DNA of 13,590 nt from an uncultured Nitrosomonadales bacterium. Lineage in GTDB: Bacteria; Pseudomonadota; Gammaproteobacteria; Burkholderiales; Methylophilaceae. The DNA lies in the NCBI GenBank assembly GCA_946481065.1, contig CAMLMA010000040.1:1-13590 (forward strand). The letters are read 5' to 3'. Under the pieces are notes generated by a model, which was not told where the DNA came from, did no database searches, and saw only the letters and a program-made list of their open reading frames with translations. Made by a program: the position numbers and the translations under genes. Below, piece after piece: positions 1 to 7,229 of the stretch (its first letter is position 1; each line of letters starts with the position of its first letter).

Positions 1-1092
1 ATGAACCCGAAAGACGCGGAAAAGATCGAGAAGCGCACGCGCAAGGAATTCCCCGAGGGCATCCCGGCCTTCGGTACCGATGCCTTGCGTTTCACCTTCG
101 CCTCGCTCGCCAGCCCCGGTCGCGATATCAAGTTCGACCTCAACCGCTGCGAGGGGTACCGCAATTTCTGCAACAAGCTGTGGAACGCGACCAGATTCGT
201 GCTCATGAACTGCGAGGGCGAAGACAACGGTTTCGTCGATTGCAGCACCCAGCCTGAAGGCTTCCTCGATTTCTCGCAGGCCGATCGCTGGATCGTCAGC
301 CAGTTGCAGCGCACCGAGGCCGATGTCGAACGCGCCTTTGCCGACTATCGCTTCGACCTTGCGGCCAAGGCCATCTACGAATTCGTCTGGGACGAATACT
401 GCGACTGGTATCTGGAGCTGGCCAAGGTACAACTGCAAACGGGCACCGACGGCCAGAAGCGCGCCAGCCGCCGTACCTTGCTGCGCGTGCTGGAGACCAT
501 CCTGCGCCTGGCGCACCCGATCATCCCGTTCATCACCGAGGAATTGTGGCAGACCGTCGGCGCCAAGGCCGAGTGCGATGGCCCCAGCATCATGCTGCAG
601 CCTTACCCGAAGAGTCAGCCGAAGAAGCTCGACGAACAGGCCGAAGCCTGGGTCGCCACCCTGAAGGCGGCCGTCGATGCCTGCCGCAGCCTCAGGGGCG
701 AGATGGGCGTCTCGCCGGCCCAGCGCGTGCCGCTGATCGCCGCTGGCGATACCACGCAGCTCGCGGCTTACGCGCCCTACTTGAAGGCGCTGGCCAAGCT
801 GGCTGAAGTCGAGATCGTCACTGACCTGCCGGAAGCCGATGCGCCTGTGGCGCTGGCGGGTGATTTCAGGCTCATGCTCAAGATCGAGATCGACGTCGCC
901 GCCGAGAAAGAGCGTCTGGGCAAGGAGGTCACGCGCATCCAGGGCGAGATCGCCAAGGCCGAGGCCAAGCTCGGCAACGAGGGTTTCGTCGCGCGCGCCC
1001 CCGCCGCCGTGGTGGCGCAAGAGAAGGCGCGTCTGGCCGAGTTCACGGCTACATTGGAAAAATTGCAGACGCAGTTGGCCAAGCTCAAGTAA
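1..1092 (+). CDS. valS: Valine--tRNA ligase, C-terminal part (5' truncated by window edge)
   Basis: Class I aminoacyl-tRNA synthetase that charges tRNA-Val with valine in the cytoplasm. Only the last 363 codons lie in the window. The ATG at base 1 is an internal Met, because the full protein is usually about 900-950 residues and the HIGH and KMSKS catalytic motifs are missing here. The visible part starts at the end of the catalytic core ([23 protein letters not shown], about residues 24-46) and continues into [16 protein letters not shown], which is typical of ValS. The anticodon-binding helical domain follows ([14 protein letters not shown], about 172-185). The last 65 residues form the Lys/Glu/Ala-rich coiled-coil arm that contacts tRNA (from about 298 to the end). 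The stop is followed directly by a terminator shared with the convergent tusA. Identification is from family recognition and is firm. Confidence 0.97.
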   Translation: MNPKDAEKIEKRTRKEFPEGIPAFGTDALRFTFASLASPGRDIKFDLNRCEGYRNFCNKLWNATRFVLMNCEGEDNGFVDCSTQPEGFLDFSQADRWIVSQLQRTEADVERAFADYRFDLAAKAIYEFVWDEYCDWYLELAKVQLQTGTDGQKRASRRTLLRVLETILRLAHPIIPFITEELWQTVGAKAECDGPSIMLQPYPKSQPKKLDEQAEAWVATLKAAVDACRSLRGEMGVSPAQRVPLIAAGDTTQLAAYAPYLKALAKLAEVEIVTDLPEADAPVALAGDFRLMLKIEIDVAAEKERLGKEVTRIQGEIAKAEAKLGNEGFVARAPAAVVAQEKARLAEFTATLEKLQTQLAKLK

Positions 1093-1105
1093 GCGAGCTT
1101 GCCGC

Positions 1106-1156
1106 AAATAAAAAGCCTCACTAAATAAAAAGCCTCCCTAGGGAGGCTTTTTATTT
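1106..1156. terminator. Bidirectional intrinsic terminator with duplicated arm, between valS and tusA
   Basis: A perfect 34-bp palindrome spans 1123-1156 (17-bp arms, centre between 1139 and 1140). Its GC core is GCCTCCCTAGGGAGGC, flanked by A-runs on the left and T-runs on the right, so it works as a hairpin plus U-tract on either strand. It lies 30 bp after the valS stop and about 50 bp after the tusA stop. A 14-bp direct copy of the left arm (AAATAAAAAGCCTC) sits at 1106-1119, just before the real left arm at 1123-1136. The right arm could therefore pair with either copy. It serves two convergent genes, as expected for this layout. Confidence 0.92.
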
Positions 1157-1206
1157 GGCTGACCCGGCGCAGGCTGCCTCGCAAGGCCGGGCTCGCGAGG
1201 AAAGGG

Positions 1207-1449
1207 TTAGGCGCGCTTGCGGATATGGAAGATGAATTCCTTCTTTTCCGCCTGATCGTTCTCTGCCAGCGACACCAGCTCATGCCCGGTCTGTTTGCAG
1301 AATGCCTGGAAATCCTTGACCGAGCCGGGGTCGGTCGCCATCACCTTGAGCACCTGGCCGTTAGTCAGCTCAGCCAGCCCTTTCTTGCAGCGCAAGATGG
1401 GTAGCGGGCAGTTGAGGCCGCGTGCGTCGAGTTCCTTGTCAAAATCCAT
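1207..1449 (-). CDS. tusA: TusA-family sulfur-carrier protein
   Basis: An 80-residue TusA/SirA-like protein. These small cytoplasmic proteins carry sulfur as a persulfide on a conserved Cys, for tRNA 2-thiolation or, in sulfur oxidisers, for dissimilatory sulfur transfer. The N-terminal motif LNCPLPIL is present, with the CPxP box at residues 14-17 and the active Cys at 14. The length matches the family. The start at 1449 is chosen because a good Shine-Dalgarno sequence (AAAGGAACTCGC before ATG) precedes it and because the family begins about a dozen residues before CPxP. A longer reading to 1503 would run into the upstream rhodanese gene. The gene follows the rhodanese by 14 bp, so the two are probably one transcript. 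TusA family membership is firm; which pathway it serves is not shown by the sequence. Confidence 0.9.
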   Translation of the reverse strand: MDFDKELDARGLNCPLPILRCKKGLAELTNGQVLKVMATDPGSVKDFQAFCKQTGHELVSLAENDQAEKKEFIFHIRKRA

Positions 1450-1463
1450 GCGAGTTCCTTTGC

Positions 1464-1787
1464 CTAGCCCTTGGGCCCGAACGGATAGCCGGCCTTGCCC
1501 CATGCGAGTACGCCGCCACGCAGGTTATAGACCTGGTGCCGCCCCTTGCTGGCGACGAAAGCGGCTGCCTGTGCCGAGCGCATGCCGCTATGGCAGTAGA
1601 ACACCAGTGCCTGCTCGCCGTTCAGGGATTCGAACTTCACCGGGATCATGGCGAGCGGCAGGTGCTGTGCGCCAGGGATGATGCCACGCGCCACTTCATC
1701 GTCGTTGCGTACATCGACCAGCAGTAGTTTCTGTTCGGCCATCATGTCGAACAGCTCGCTAGCCTCGATTTCGCTATAACCTTGCAT
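1464..1787 (-). CDS. Single-domain rhodanese-like sulfurtransferase
   Basis: A 107-residue rhodanese-homology protein, probably cytoplasmic because no signal peptide is seen. Rhodaneses move a sulfane sulfur atom from a donor to an acceptor through a Cys persulfide. The fold signatures are LLVDVRNDDEVARGIIPGAQHLPL (about 22-45) and the active-site loop CHSGMRS at 65-71, with the catalytic Cys at 65. The C-terminal part VYNLRGGVLAWGKAGYP is typical of short GlpE/PspE-like members. The gene lies immediately upstream of tusA (14-bp gap), so it is a likely persulfide donor for TusA. Pairs of this kind occur in rhd-tusA-dsrE2 clusters of sulfur-oxidising bacteria, but no dsrE2 is seen here. The ATG at 1787 has only a weak GGGAA upstream. 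Confidence 0.9.
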   Translation of the reverse strand: MQGYSEIEASELFDMMAEQKLLLVDVRNDDEVARGIIPGAQHLPLAMIPVKFESLNGEQALVFYCHSGMRSAQAAAFVASKGRHQVYNLRGGVLAWGKAGYPFGPKG

Positions 1788-1806
1788 CGTGATTCCCGCT
1801 GACCCT

Positions 1807-1855
1807 AAGGGTATGAAGATAAAACGCTATTATGCCAGAGAGGCCGCGTGCAAAG
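1807..1855 (-). promoter_or_regulatory. Possible promoter for the rhodanese-tusA pair
   Basis: On the minus strand a CATAAT hexamer (plus-strand 1829-1834) lies about 42 bp before the rhodanese start. A poor -35 candidate, TGCTTT, sits 17 bp further upstream. The -10 matches the sigma-70 consensus at five of six bases, but the -35 is weak. A small CGTGC/GCACG stem overlaps the -35 area. This is a tentative call. The genes could also be transcribed from upstream through the EF-hand gene. Confidence 0.25.
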
Positions 1856-1906
1856 CACGGCAACTTGCAGGTCGAGCAAGGGGAATGGGCGCCTTGTGCA
1901 GGCGGC

Positions 1907-2254
1907 TTACCTGACGCGCTGGAAATCTTCCGGTGCCGTATAGATGCCGGTGTAGTCTTCCCAGGCGGGGATGAACTCCTCGGGGCCAAGTTTGCCGTCG
2001 TTGCCCTTGTCGTTGGTGTTGAACGGCTTGTCGAAACCGCTCAACACCTTGGTGTCCTCGCGCGTGAGGTAACCCTTCTTGCCGATATCGAGCTTGGCAA
2101 AAGCGGAATCCGCGTTCTCAACCTTGCTCGGCACGACATTGGGCAATTCAGCCGGATCGGTCGATTCTGGGGGCGCGATATCAGGTGCGGCAAGACTCAG
2201 GCAAGACGGCAGCATTAACGCGCAGAACACTAGCATGGTGCGGAAGACAGGCAT
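1907..2254 (-). CDS. Small exported EF-hand-like protein
   Basis: A 115-residue protein with an N-terminal signal peptide and paired EF-hand-like loops, probably periplasmic and possibly calcium-binding. The signal peptide covers about residues 1-22 (MPVFRTMLVFCALMLPSCLSLA), with likely cleavage at SLA|A. The Cys at 18 is preceded by LPS, a poor lipobox, so a lipoprotein is less likely. A Pro-rich stretch follows. A degenerate first EF loop comes next (DIGKKGYLTRED, with Gly in place of the second ligand), then a near-canonical second loop (DKGNDGKLGPEE). The start at 2254 is chosen because AGGGAG lies seven bases upstream and the signal peptide then begins with the normal Met-hydrophobic pattern. 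Longer readings to 2284 or 2293 have no such support. The partner and physiological role are unknown. It is separated from both neighbours by more than 100 bp. Confidence 0.8.
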   Translation of the reverse strand: MPVFRTMLVFCALMLPSCLSLAAPDIAPPESTDPAELPNVVPSKVENADSAFAKLDIGKKGYLTREDTKVLSGFDKPFNTNDKGNDGKLGPEEFIPAWEDYTGIYTAPEDFQRVR

Positions 2255-2291
2255 AAAACTCCCTCGGATTAATGCCCCGCGCATGCGCCGC

Positions 2292-2319
2292 AAGGTAGGG
2301 CAAAATCAAAGAGTTTCAA
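2292..2319 (-). promoter_or_regulatory. Possible sigma-70 promoter of the EF-hand gene
   Basis: On the minus strand TTGAAA (plus 2314-2319; five of six to the -35 consensus) is followed after 16 bp by TACCTT (plus 2292-2297), a weak -10. The spacing to the chosen start at 2254 is sensible. A 12-bp perfect palindrome, GGGCTATAGCCC, lies just upstream at 2342-2353 and could be an operator or a short hairpin. Neither is proven. Confidence 0.3.
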
Positions 2320-2412
2320 CTTAACAACAAGCAGGCTGTATGGGCTATAGCCCGATGGGACTACACGGGCAACGCGGCGGCATGGCGAACAGGCCAATTA
2401 GCAGAAGGTGAA

Positions 2413-2488
<76 letters not shown>

Positions 2489-2506
2489 ATGCTGCATGCA
2501 CATTCA

Positions 2507-2512
2507 AGTGTA
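2507..2512 (-). promoter_or_regulatory. Candidate -10 box for tRNA-Ala
   Basis: TACACT on the minus strand lies 19 bp before the first base of the mature tRNA. No convincing -35 hexamer is seen at 16-18 bp upstream. A separate promoter is expected, because a strong terminator at 2599-2625 separates this gene from tRNA-Phe. Confidence 0.3.
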
Positions 2513-2594
2513 GCGCATGCGCAAAGTGGCCGCATCTTCTGCGCGAACACATGCATGGAAGGATCCTGGTCAGGATTGTCACGGCTTAAAAAAC

Positions 2595-2625
2595 AAAAAA
2601 GGGTTTAGCGCTTTGCTAAACCCTT
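2595..2625 (-). terminator. Intrinsic terminator after tRNA-Phe
   Basis: An 11-bp stem (AAGGGTTTAGC paired with GCTAAACCCTT; plus 2599-2609 and 2615-2625) encloses a 5-nt loop. On the minus strand it is followed by a run of six Ts and further T-rich sequence. It lies 9 bp after the tRNA-Phe CCA end, so it ends that transcript. Confidence 0.9.
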
Positions 2626-2633
2626 GATCTGAT

Positions 2634-2709
<76 letters not shown>

Positions 2710-2756
2710 GGTGTTGTTGCTTGACGACGAGACCTTGCAGCCCTCGCGAGTCGCGC

Positions 2757-2785
2757 ATTATAGCAACTTCATCCGCATGTGTCAT
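2757..2785 (-). promoter_or_regulatory. Strong sigma-70 promoter of tRNA-Phe
   Basis: On the minus strand ATGACA (five of six to the -35 consensus; plus 2780-2785) and TATAAT (perfect -10; plus 2757-2762) are separated by exactly 17 bp. The -10 is followed by a GC-rich stretch (GCGCGACTC). That kind of discriminator is known from stringently controlled stable-RNA promoters. The mature tRNA begins about 48 bp downstream of the -10. Confidence 0.85.
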
Positions 2786-2822
2786 GGCTTTCGCCGGATT
2801 TCCGCGACGCGTGCGATGTGGG

Positions 2823-2851
2823 TTCAAAAATGGCACCCGCTCGGGTATGCT
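2823..2851 (+). promoter_or_regulatory. Possible sigma-70 promoter of the cobT operon
   Basis: TTCAAA (2823-2828) and TATGCT (2846-2851) are separated by 17 bp. Each matches consensus at four of six bases. Predicted transcription would begin near 2858, about 20 bases before the cobT ATG. That leaves no space for a cobalamin riboswitch. Confidence 0.45.
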
Positions 2852-2878
2852 CGCAGCTCTCCGTCCCGAACTGCTCTT

Positions 2879-3925
2879 ATGCGCCATTTCGATATCCAGC
2901 CGCCAGACGATCAGCTGATCCAGGCCCTCGCCCACAAGATCGATAGCAAGACCAAGCCACTGGGCGCGCTCGGTCGTCTGGAGCGCCTCGCGCTGCAGAT
3001 CGGGACCATTCAGGGATCCCTGTCACCCGTGTTGTCCAAACCGATAGTGCTGGTCTTTGCCGGCGATCATGGCATCGCTGAAGCGGGCGTGAGTCCTTAT
3101 CCGCAATCCGTGACGCAACAGATGGTGCACAACTTTCTCCAGGGCGGGGCCGGTATCAATGTCTTCGCCCGCCAGTCGGAGATGGCGATCCGCGTGATCG
3201 ATGCCGGCGTGAACCATTTCTTTGACGCGCCGCAGGGTCTGATCGATGCCAAGGTGGCGATGGGTACGCGCAATTTCCATGTGGAACCTGCGATGACCGA
3301 GGCAGAATGCGGGGAAGCGCTGGCGCGTGGAGCGGCTCTGGCGACAGCGGAGATCGCCGCCGGCAGCAACGTGCTGGCGTTCGGGGAGATGGGTATCGCC
3401 AATACCTCTGCCGCCGCTGCATTGATGGCCGTGCTGTGCGATCTGCCGATCAGTCGCTGTGCGGGCCGCGGTACGGGGCTCGACGATGCGGGGCTGGAGA
3501 GGAAGATCGCCATCCTTGACGAGGCCTTGCAACGACATCGGCTGACTGCGAATGATCCGCTCAAGGTGTTGGCGGCAGTCGGCGGTTTCGAGATCGCGAT
3601 GATGGCAGGAGCCATGTTGGCTGCCGCGGAGCAGAAGACCGTGCTGCTGATCGACGGATTCATCACCACCGCGGCTTTGCTGGTGGCTTCACGCCTGCAT
3701 CCGAACGTGCTGGATTATTGCGTCTTCTCGCATTGCTCGGGCGAAGCCGGGCATGCCTTGCTGCTGGCGCAGCTGGATGCCGAGCCCTTACTCGATCTCG
3801 GCTTGCGCCTGGGTGAGGGCACGGGCGCCGCGCTGGCTTATCCCTTGCTCGAAGCCGCGGTGAATTTCCTTAACGAGATGGCCTCGTTCGAGTCGGCGCA
3901 GGTCAGCGGTAAGCACGCCGGATGA
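2879..3925 (+). CDS. cobT: Nicotinate-nucleotide--dimethylbenzimidazole phosphoribosyltransferase
   Basis: A cytoplasmic enzyme of the nucleotide-loop branch of cobalamin synthesis. It transfers ribose-5-phosphate from nicotinate mononucleotide to dimethylbenzimidazole, making alpha-ribazole phosphate. At 348 residues it has the usual family length. Landmarks are [13 protein letters not shown] near the N terminus, [20 protein letters not shown] followed by [25 protein letters not shown], and the C-terminal GEGTGAALA. Glu313 in the last motif corresponds to the catalytic Glu reported in Salmonella CobT (assignment from memory). The ATG at 2879 is chosen because homology begins there. The same frame is open back to 2711, but that part is non-homologous and overlaps the promoter region. 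No clear Shine-Dalgarno sequence precedes the start. The gene's last four bases overlap the start of cobS (ATGA), so the two are probably translationally coupled. Confidence 0.95.
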   Translation: MRHFDIQPPDDQLIQALAHKIDSKTKPLGALGRLERLALQIGTIQGSLSPVLSKPIVLVFAGDHGIAEAGVSPYPQSVTQQMVHNFLQGGAGINVFARQSEMAIRVIDAGVNHFFDAPQGLIDAKVAMGTRNFHVEPAMTEAECGEALARGAALATAEIAAGSNVLAFGEMGIANTSAAAALMAVLCDLPISRCAGRGTGLDDAGLERKIAILDEALQRHRLTANDPLKVLAAVGGFEIAMMAGAMLAAAEQKTVLLIDGFITTAALLVASRLHPNVLDYCVFSHCSGEAGHALLLAQLDAEPLLDLGLRLGEGTGAALAYPLLEAAVNFLNEMASFESAQVSGKHAG

Positions 3926-4680
3926 AAGCGCTGCTGCAGGCGGAGTGGCGCTACTTCAAGATGGCTATGATCTTCTTTACGCGCATTCCGTTGCGGGTGG
4001 ACGATTTCAGCGAGCAGGATCTCGACCGCTCGGTGAGGTATTTTCCGCTGGTGGGTCTGCTGGTCGGCGCAGTCGCCGCAGCAAGCTTCGGCATCACGAT
4101 GTTGTTCTGGCCGCTCGAGCTGGCCGTACTGGCAAGCATGGTGGTGACGATCCTCCTCACCGGCGCATTCCATGAAGACGGCCTGGCTGATGCGGTGGAC
4201 GGCCTTGGCGGCAGTTTCGACAAGACACGTGCGTTGGCCATCATGCAGGATTCGCGCATCGGCAGTTATGGTGCGATCGCCCTGGTGCTGGGGCTGCTGA
4301 TGAAGTTCGAAGCGCTGGTCCACATCCCGCCGCCCTTGTTACCAGGCGTGCTGGTCGCGGGCCACGCCTTGAGCCGGTTCTGCGCATTGCTGGTGATCTA
4401 TCTGCAGCCGTATGTCCGCAGCGAGGGCAAATCGAAGCCGCTGGCCACCAAGCTCAGCCGCAAGGCGCTGGCTTTTGCCGCGATCCCCGGCCTATTGCCG
4501 TTGATGTTATTGACGCCAAGGCTATTGCTGGCCTTGCTGCCTGTGGTCATCGTCTGGCTCTGGTTCAGCCGCAAGCTCAAGCAGCGTCTCGGCGGCTATA
4601 CCGGCGATTGCCTGGGCGCGATGCAGCAACTGACCGAGGTCGCGTTCTACCTGGGTGTCGTCATCTGGAGTACTTACTGA
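3922..4680 (+). CDS. cobS: Adenosylcobinamide-GDP ribazoletransferase (cobalamin synthase)
   Basis: An inner-membrane enzyme joining adenosylcobinamide-GDP with alpha-ribazole or its phosphate to give adenosylcobalamin or its phosphate. At 252 residues it has normal length. Motifs seen are FFTRIPL (18-24), the acidic metal-binding motif [11 protein letters not shown] (84-94, with Asp86, Asp90 and Asp93), and DSRIGSYGA. Hydrophobic membrane segments fall at about 45-80, 115-150, 170-205 and 235-250. The start overlaps the cobT stop by four bases. Its substrates come from cobU, on the opposing operon, and from cobT and cobC, its neighbours. Confidence 0.95.
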   Translation: MKALLQAEWRYFKMAMIFFTRIPLRVDDFSEQDLDRSVRYFPLVGLLVGAVAAASFGITMLFWPLELAVLASMVVTILLTGAFHEDGLADAVDGLGGSFDKTRALAIMQDSRIGSYGAIALVLGLLMKFEALVHIPPPLLPGVLVAGHALSRFCALLVIYLQPYVRSEGKSKPLATKLSRKALAFAAIPGLLPLMLLTPRLLLALLPVVIVWLWFSRKLKQRLGGYTGDCLGAMQQLTEVAFYLGVVIWSTY

Positions 4681-4681
4681 A

Positions 4682-5257
4682 TTGAATCTTTATCTTGTCA
4701 GGCACACCACGCCGGACATCGCCCCTGGCATCTGCTATGGCCAGAGCGATCTCGATGTGGCCGAGAGCTATGCCCATGAGTTGGAAGTGGTGCGCAGCAA
4801 GCTCGCCGCCGTGGAGCCGGTCGCCATCTTCAGCAGCCCGCTCAAGCGTTGCAGCCAGTTGGCCGAGGCCATCGCCAGCGTCACGTGCTGCGATGTGCAG
4901 CATGATCGACGCCTCATGGAGCTCCACTTCGGCGATTGGGAGTTGCTGGCCTGGAACGATATCCCGCGGGGACTGGTGGATGTCTGGGCCGATGACCACG
5001 TCATGCAGGCGCCTCCGTCGGGCGAATCCTTCCATGCGCTTTCACTGCGGGTTCAGGATTTCCTGCAGGAAGTGAGCGCTAACCATCTGGGCCAGAACCT
5101 GGTCGTCATGACGCATGCCGGCGTCATCCGGGCCTTGCTTGCCCATGCCCTGAACATGAAGCTCGCCGACAGTTTCCGGCTGCAGATCGATTACGGCAGC
5201 ATCACGCAGATCACGGTGGAGAACGGCATCACGCGCGTCGCTTATGTCAATCGCTAG
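4682..5257 (+). CDS. cobC: Histidine phosphatase family protein, probable alpha-ribazole phosphatase
   Basis: A 191-residue histidine phosphatase of the phosphoglycerate-mutase-like fold. In this operon it most likely removes the 5'-phosphate from alpha-ribazole phosphate or cobalamin phosphate. The phospho-accepting His8 sits in [10 protein letters not shown], with Thr where many family members have Gly. The motif [12 protein letters not shown] follows, then [25 protein letters not shown], and a second catalytic His145 in [12 protein letters not shown] start at 4682 is chosen because the family begins immediately before the first strand (MNLYLVRH), and TTG lies one base after the cobS stop. 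GGAG at 4666-4669 could serve it at a long spacing. A GTG at 4655 would add nine residues and overlap cobS by 26 bases. The start is therefore uncertain while the function is well supported. The 3' end overlaps cobQ by 14 bases. Confidence 0.9.
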   Translation: MNLYLVRHTTPDIAPGICYGQSDLDVAESYAHELEVVRSKLAAVEPVAIFSSPLKRCSQLAEAIASVTCCDVQHDRRLMELHFGDWELLAWNDIPRGLVDVWADDHVMQAPPSGESFHALSLRVQDFLQEVSANHLGQNLVVMTHAGVIRALLAHALNMKLADSFRLQIDYGSITQITVENGITRVAYVNR

Positions 5258-6710
5258 GACGCTGATGGTGCAAGGCACCACATCCGATGCGGGCAAGAGC
5301 ACGCTGGTGGCCGGCATCTGCCGCGTGCTGCATCGCAAGGGCATCGAGGTCGTACCGTTCAAGCCACAGAACATGGCGCTCAATTCGGCGGTGACCACGG
5401 ATGGCGGCGAGATCGGCCGCGCCCAGGCGGTGCAGGCGCAGGCCTGCGGTCTTGAACCGCACAGCGACATGAACCCGGTGTTGCTCAAGCCGAATTCGGA
5501 TACCGGCTGTCAGGTCATCATCCATGGTCGGGTCGTCACCGATCTTGAAGCCGTCGGTTACCACGCCTATAAACCGACCGCCATGCGTGCCGTGATGGAA
5601 TCATGGCGCAGGTTGCAGGCGGCCTATCGATGCGTCATCGTTGAAGGCGCGGGCAGCCCCGCCGAGATCAATCTGCGCGAAGGCGATATCGCCAACATGG
5701 GCTTCGCCGAAGCGGCGGATTGCCCGGTGATCCTCATCGCGGATATCGATCGAGGTGGCGTGTTCGCGCATATCGTCGGTACGCTGGCTTTGCTTTCGGA
5801 GAGTGAGCGCGCCCGCATCGTCGGCTTCGTCATCAACCGTTTCCGCGGCGATATCGCCCTGCTGCAACCCGGACTGGCGTGGCTGGAACGCGAGACCGGC
5901 AAGCCGGTGCTGGGTGTATTGCCTTACCTGCACGGCCTGCATATCGAAGCCGAGGATGCCGTGCCGTTGACGCCGTCCCCTGCAAAGGGCGAGGGGGCGC
6001 TGAAAGTCATCGTGCCGGTGCTGCCGCATATCGCCAACCATACCGATTTCGACGCCTTGCGCATGCACCCTGGCGTGGATTTCCGCTATGTCGGCCTGCA
6101 TGAGGCCATGCCGCCGGCAGATCTCGTCATCCTGCCCGGGAGCAAGAACGTGCGCGGCGATCTTCAGCATCTGCGCGATGCCGGCTGGCAGCAAGCGCTC
6201 ACACGGCACCTGCGTTATGGCGGCAAGGTCCTCGGGATCTGCGGCGGATTCCAGATGCTGGGCGAGATGCTGCACGACCCGCTGGGCATCGAAGGCGAAG
6301 CGGGGTCGAGTCAGGGCCTGGGGCTGCTAGAGATGGAAACGACCCTCGCCGCGACCAAACGGCTCGCGCGGATCGCAGGCAAACTGATCTTCGCGGATGC
6401 GACGATCGAAGGTTACGAGATCCACATGGGTGTCAGCAACGGCGAGGCGCTGGCAAGACCCTTGCTGGCACTGGACGGCCAGCCGGAAGGCGCGCTGTCA
6501 GAGGATAACCGCATCGCCGGGACCTACCTGCATGGCTTGTTCGACCATCCTGCGTCGCTCGTCGCGTGGCTGCAATGGGCGGGACAGGTCACGGCGAATG
6601 GGGATTTCGATTACCGCGCCATGCGCGAAGCCGAACTGGAACGGCTGGCCGATTGTGTCGAGCGGCATCTGGACTGGGGCACCCTCGCGGCCTGGCTGCC
6701 TGTCACTTGA
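5244..6710 (+). CDS. cobQ: Cobyric acid synthase (glutamine-hydrolysing)
   Basis: A cytoplasmic amidotransferase that amidates the b, d, e and g side chains of adenosylcobyrinic acid a,c-diamide, using glutamine and ATP. It is the CobQ/CbiP family at its normal length of 488 residues. The N-terminal synthetase domain carries a P-loop-like [10 protein letters not shown] (about 11-20), [12 protein letters not shown], and [14 protein letters not shown]. The C-terminal class I glutaminase domain has the nucleophile Cys333 in [10 protein letters not shown] and the catalytic His430 in [10 protein letters not shown]. The linker (about 241-252) contains the odd segment [11 protein letters not shown], discussed under findings. 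The gene begins inside cobC (14-base overlap), and no strong ribosome-binding site is visible. It ends 8 bp inside the convergent cobU coding end. Confidence 0.96.
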   Translation: MSIARTLMVQGTTSDAGKSTLVAGICRVLHRKGIEVVPFKPQNMALNSAVTTDGGEIGRAQAVQAQACGLEPHSDMNPVLLKPNSDTGCQVIIHGRVVTDLEAVGYHAYKPTAMRAVMESWRRLQAAYRCVIVEGAGSPAEINLREGDIANMGFAEAADCPVILIADIDRGGVFAHIVGTLALLSESERARIVGFVINRFRGDIALLQPGLAWLERETGKPVLGVLPYLHGLHIEAEDAVPLTPSPAKGEGALKVIVPVLPHIANHTDFDALRMHPGVDFRYVGLHEAMPPADLVILPGSKNVRGDLQHLRDAGWQQALTRHLRYGGKVLGICGGFQMLGEMLHDPLGIEGEAGSSQGLGLLEMETTLAATKRLARIAGKLIFADATIEGYEIHMGVSNGEALARPLLALDGQPEGALSEDNRIAGTYLHGLFDHPASLVAWLQWAGQVTANGDFDYRAMREAELERLADCVERHLDWGTLAAWLPVT

Positions 6711-7227
6711 GCTTGAGCGGCAAGCCCGCGGCGACGAAGATGACTTCCGTTGCGATCGCGGCCACCGCCTGGTTCAGGCGCCCTTGTTCATCCTGGAACT
6801 GACGGTTGATCTCGCCAAGCGGCACGATGCCCATGCCGACCTCGTTGCTGACGAGGATGATGCGACCGGGTAAGGTGGCGAGCGTCTCGAGCAGGGCAGC
6901 CCGCTCCCGCTGCCAATCCACGCCTTCCGGTGGCGCGCATTCCGGGCAGATGCACTGGGCGAGCCAGAGGGTCAGGCAATCGACAACCAGGCAGCGATCC
7001 TCGGCCGCTTCGGCTTGCAGCGCAGCGGCTAGCTGATGCGGTGTTTCCACCGTCTTCCAGTGGGACGGCCTGCGCGCAAGGTGATGCGCGACGCGCGCGC
7101 CGAATTCGGCGTCATAGACTTGTGCGGTGGCGATATAGGTGACCGCGTGCCCGGTCGCCTCGGCCAATCGTTCCGCATGCGCGCTCTTGCCGGAGCGTGC
7201 GCCGCCGAGAATCAAGGTCGTGTCCAT
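6703..7227 (-). CDS. cobU: Bifunctional adenosylcobinamide kinase / adenosylcobinamide-phosphate guanylyltransferase
   Basis: A cytoplasmic 174-residue enzyme that phosphorylates adenosylcobinamide and then transfers GMP to make adenosylcobinamide-GDP, the substrate of CobS. The N-terminal P-loop GGARSGKS lies at 8-15. The guanylylation-site region [18 protein letters not shown] contains adjacent His48/His49; by analogy to Salmonella CobU, one of these carries [14 protein letters not shown] and [12 protein letters not shown] are further family motifs. The start at 7227 follows the BtuF-like stop by two bases, with GGGGA in the end of that gene as a weak ribosome-binding site. A Cys pair (QCICPEC) lies near residue 98-104; its meaning is unknown. 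This is the last gene of the btuB operon. Confidence 0.95.
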   Translation of the reverse strand: MDTTLILGGARSGKSAHAERLAEATGHAVTYIATAQVYDAEFGARVAHHLARRPSHWKTVETPHQLAAALQAEAAEDRCLVVDCLTLWLAQCICPECAPPEGVDWQRERAALLETLATLPGRIILVSNEVGMGIVPLGEINRQFQDEQGRLNQAVAAIATEVIFVAAGLPLKLK

Positions 7228-7229
7228 GG

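Noticed and set aside
1177..1200. CCTCGC/GCGAGG stem-loop between tusA and the terminator
   Set aside because: The stem is only 6 bp with a 12-base loop and no U-run. The perfect palindrome next to it explains termination.
2711..2878. Upstream extension of the cobT frame, adding 56 residues
   Set aside because: The added peptide has no CobT homology and overlaps the tRNA-Phe promoter and the likely cobT promoter. Family similarity begins at the ATG at 2879.
5601..6275. A 224-codon minus-strand open frame inside cobQ
   Set aside because: It is a shadow of cobQ, His/Gln/Arg-rich, with no recognisable domain.
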